In this document: piece after piece, positions 8,222-10,167 of the stretch
How positions within the stretch are numbered: the first letter of the stretch is position 1
How the letters are laid out: the number at the start of each line of letters is the position of its first letter
The notes under the pieces: model-generated
What the model saw: the letters and a program-made list of their open reading frames with translations, nothing else
Databases searched by the model: none
Told to the model about the DNA's origin: nothing
Translations under genes and position numbers: made by a program
Assembly: GCA_036939355.1 (NCBI GenBank)
Contig: JALLAP010000833.1
Coordinates: forward strand, 1-10,167
Direction: 5' to 3'
Origin: Thalassiosira profunda
Taxonomy: Eukaryota > Bacillariophyta > Thalassiosirophyceae > Thalassiosirales > Thalassiosiraceae
DNA: 10,167 bases

Positions 8222-8548
8222 CGTGATAGGGCGCCTCCGCGCGGGGGCCGTGGGGTGCTTTGGGCCTGGCGGGGTTTGGAGAGGAGCCGGTGTTGTAACG
8301 ACGCGGCGGGGTTGGGGGGTGGGGTGGCCGAGAGGGGCGAGGGCGCGGGTGGGTTGGTTCTGGGCGTCTGTCGTCCTTCGTCGGTGTCGGGAAGATGTCG
8401 GTTACAGTACGATGTACGTTGTAGAAAATAGCCGTTGGCATGGTTGGCACAAGTTGTTGGCACGGACACCTTGCCGGCCGGCGCCCTGATGATCCCCTCC
8501 TTCGTCCTCGCGGTCTCCATTTGCAGTGTGCACAGCAATCAGTCCACG
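8222..8548. promoter_or_regulatory. Divergent intergenic region, G-rich on the plus strand
   Basis: This region lies between the minus-strand F-box-like gene and the plus-strand LRR gene and presumably carries both promoters. The part at 8250-8360 is strikingly G-rich on the plus strand, so the leader of the minus-strand gene would be C-rich. G runs at 8308-8311, 8314-8319, 8321-8324 and 8334-8337 form a near-canonical G-quadruplex motif, with one loop of nine bases. An in-frame ATG at 8489 could extend the LRR protein upstream. No TATA box was recognised. Confidence 0.4.
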
Positions 8549-10016
8549 ATGCCGCCCACGATGCCCCTCTCGACGCGGACCCTCCAGGAGAACGTCCGCA
8601 CCGTCGGCGAGAACGTCAAGTCCCTCTTCAAGAAGACGGACCCCAACGCCCCCGTGCACTACCTCTACACCGGCCAGGATCCGGTGCCCAAGAACATCAC
8701 CCACCTCGTCGTCGACCCGTCCGTAAAATTGATCGAGGAGCGGGCGTTTTACGACTGCGAGCGGCTGGTGGAAGTGGCGTTGCCGGAGGGGTTGGAGGAG
8801 ATAAGAGATCGGGCCTTCCGGAATTGCAAATCGTTGACCTTTATTGCAATCCCGTCGACGGTCACGGTGGTCGACGACGCGGCGTTTGGTCACTGCGCGG
8901 CGTTGGAGGCGGTGGTATTGGCGGAGGGATTGGTGCAAATTGGTTGGGGCGCCTTCAATGGCTGCAGAGCCCTGAAATACGTGAGCATCCCGGCGTCGGT
9001 CGACGTGATCGGGCCGGAGGCCTTCCGGGATTGCCAGTTGGGCGAGGTGGAGTTCTGCGAGGGAGTGGAGCAGATCAAGAAGGACGCCTTCATGAATTGC
9101 AACTCCCTCAAGAGCGTCAAGATTCCGAGCTCGGTGAAAGTGATCGGGAGGGGGGCCTTCCACGATTGCCAGAAGCTCGAGGCAGTGGAATTGAGCGATG
9201 GCTTGGAGCGCATCGACGGCCAGGCCTTCCGGAATTGCAAATCGCTCAAGCACGTGACCGTTCCGTCAACCGTGCGAACCCNGCATCGACGGCCAGGCCT
9301 TCCGGAATTGCAAATCGCTCAAGCACGTGACCGTTCCGTCAACCGTGCGAACCCTTGGCGAGGAATGCTTTTCATTGTGTGAGCAGCTCGAGGAAGTGGA
9401 CCTCTGGGAAGGGCTCGTCGAGATCAAAGATCGGGCCTTTCTGGAGTGCATCTCGCTCAAAAAGGTCGACATCCCGTCCACCGTGAAGGTGCTGGACAAC
9501 TCGGCCTTTTGCTACTGCAAGGGATTGGAGGAAGTGGAAATGTTCGAGGGCGTGGAAGAGATAATAGATCACGCTTTCCGCGGCTGCACCTCGCTGAAAG
9601 AGATCAAGCTCCCGTCATCCGTGAGAGTGATTGGATACGAAAGTTTCTGGGGATGCGAGGCATTGGAGGAGGTAGAGATCAGCGAAGGATTGGAGCAGAT
9701 TGGAGTAAACGCGTTCTGGGATTGCAAATCGCTGCCGTTTGTGCGGCTTCCCTCAACCGTCAAGGCGGTGGTCGGGGCCAAGCTGGAGGGGCCGTTGATG
9801 CCGTGCAATATTCCCACGTTCGTCTTTGGCGCCGCAGAGGTCAATGAGGAAGAGAGCGACGCCAGCAGCGATGACGAGGTTGTTGTTGTCGAAACAGATG
9901 AAGGCACTGATGATGTAGAGACATATGTTGGCACAGTGAAAGAGGATGATAGTGCCACAGTCGAGGAGGAGGTGGTTGTCGTCGAATCTGTTGAAGAGTC
10001 TGACGAGGATGAATGA
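8549..10016 (+). CDS. BspA-type leucine-rich repeat (LRR_5) protein with acidic tail; frame interrupted by an assembly artefact
   Basis: The protein begins MPPTMPLSTR, has a short N-terminal region (residues 1-45), a capping segment (ITHLVVDPSVK), then 14 LRR_5 repeats of about 23 residues. The tail is rich in Glu, Asp and Val and ends ESDEDE. The consensus is AFxxCxxLxxVxxPSTVxxI, as in bacterial BspA and the large LRR families of diatoms, amoebae and trichomonads, where the fold serves protein binding. At 9282 there is an N with identical 72-bp copies on each side. This 73-base excess shifts the frame, and leaving one copy out of account gives one continuous reading frame of about 464 aa. 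ATG 8549 has A at -3. The upstream in-frame ATG at 8489 (weak context) would add a hydrophobic MIPSFVLAVSICSV stretch resembling a signal peptide, so secretion is not excluded. The binding partner is unknown. Confidence 0.82.
8732..9767 (+). repeat. Fourteen-unit LRR_5 coding repeat, alternating in two types
   Basis: The coding repeat unit is about 69 bp (23 aa). Odd units end in an EGL-type turn (for example LPEGLEEI, LAEGLVQI, SEGLEQI). Even units end in a PSTV-type turn (IPSTVTVV, IPASVDVI, IPSSVKVI, VPSTVRT). The alternation holds across all units once one of the two identical copies around the N is disregarded, giving seven 46-residue super-repeats. Unit five is one residue short. Confidence 0.85.
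9210..9354 (+). other. Perfect 72-bp direct duplication around a single N (probable unmerged contig overlap)
   Basis: Bases 9210-9281 and 9283-9354 are identical by eye, separated only by the N at 9282. The copy shifts the reading frame of the LRR gene and places two PSTV-type repeats in succession, breaking the otherwise strict alternation. Both facts point to a scaffold join of overlapping contigs rather than a biological tandem duplication. Confidence 0.85.
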
Positions 10017-10167
10017 GCGAAGAGTGCCAATAAGATGTTACCTTTCTGTTGTACCGCAAAAATTATGTTGCAACGATGCAGTCCAACTCTGCAATTCTAC
10101 AACTCTCATAACTCGGGGGCAATCATTCCCCGCATTATCTCAAAGACAACGGACAGGCGCTTAGCGC
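10017..10167. other. 3' flank of the LRR gene, nothing further seen
   Basis: The last 151 bases follow the LRR stop codon and are relatively AT-rich, consistent with a 3' UTR. No AATAAA hexamer and no convincing reading frame are present. Confidence 0.4.

Noticed and set aside
8402..9253. Long minus-strand open frame (283 codons) opposite the LRR gene
   Set aside because: It is antisense to a clearly coding repeat array and reflects its regular codon pattern; its apparent repeats simply mirror the LRR units.
8549..10016. Bacterial origin of the BspA-like LRR gene
   Set aside because: LRR_5 arrays are widespread and expanded in diatoms and other protists, and base composition resembles the neighbours, so no recent transfer needs to be invoked.

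Overview
The window looks like nuclear DNA of a photosynthetic stramenopile, most likely a centric diatom of the Thalassiosira type. This is inferred from three things: short GT-AG introns in some genes, a desaturase whose N-terminus carries the A-F-A-P signature of the diatom bipartite plastid presequence, and F-box/Cys-rich and BspA-type leucine-rich-repeat (LRR_5) proteins of the kind abundant in these genomes. No bacterial operon, tRNA, rRNA, CRISPR or transposon is seen.

Five genes are supported and strands alternate strictly. (1) Minus strand, about 614-1669: a two-exon gene for a small basic protein with SAP-like and CUE-like segments. (2) Plus strand, 2177-4283: a four-exon OGFOD1/Tpa1/Ofd1-type 2-oxoglutarate prolyl hydroxylase with an intact HxD...H...R active site; this is the most secure call. 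(3) Minus strand, 4303-5369: an F-box-like/LRR/Cys-rich protein broken by a one-base frameshift at a homopolymer. (4) Plus strand, 5596-6822: a plastid-targeted membrane fatty-acid-desaturase-family enzyme with all three histidine boxes. (5) Minus strand, 6902-8221: an intact paralogue of gene 3. A further plus-strand gene at 8549-10016, counted as the sixth coding unit, encodes 14 LRR_5 repeats and an acidic tail. Its reading frame is interrupted by an N flanked by two identical 72-bp copies, almost certainly an unmerged contig overlap.

The genes form convergent pairs (2/3 and 4/5, only 19 and 79 bp apart) separated by divergent intergenic regions (1670-2176, 5370-5595, 8222-8548) that must hold back-to-back promoters. 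The first 613 bases hold no gene I can support. Nothing indicates one shared pathway. The likely roles are ribosomal-protein or translation-factor hydroxylation (gene 2), plastid lipid or isoprenoid modification (gene 4), and protein-protein recognition by lineage-expanded scaffolds (genes 3, 5 and 6). The most novel content is the duplicated F-box/LRR/multi-zinc architecture and the substrate-unknown plastid desaturase.
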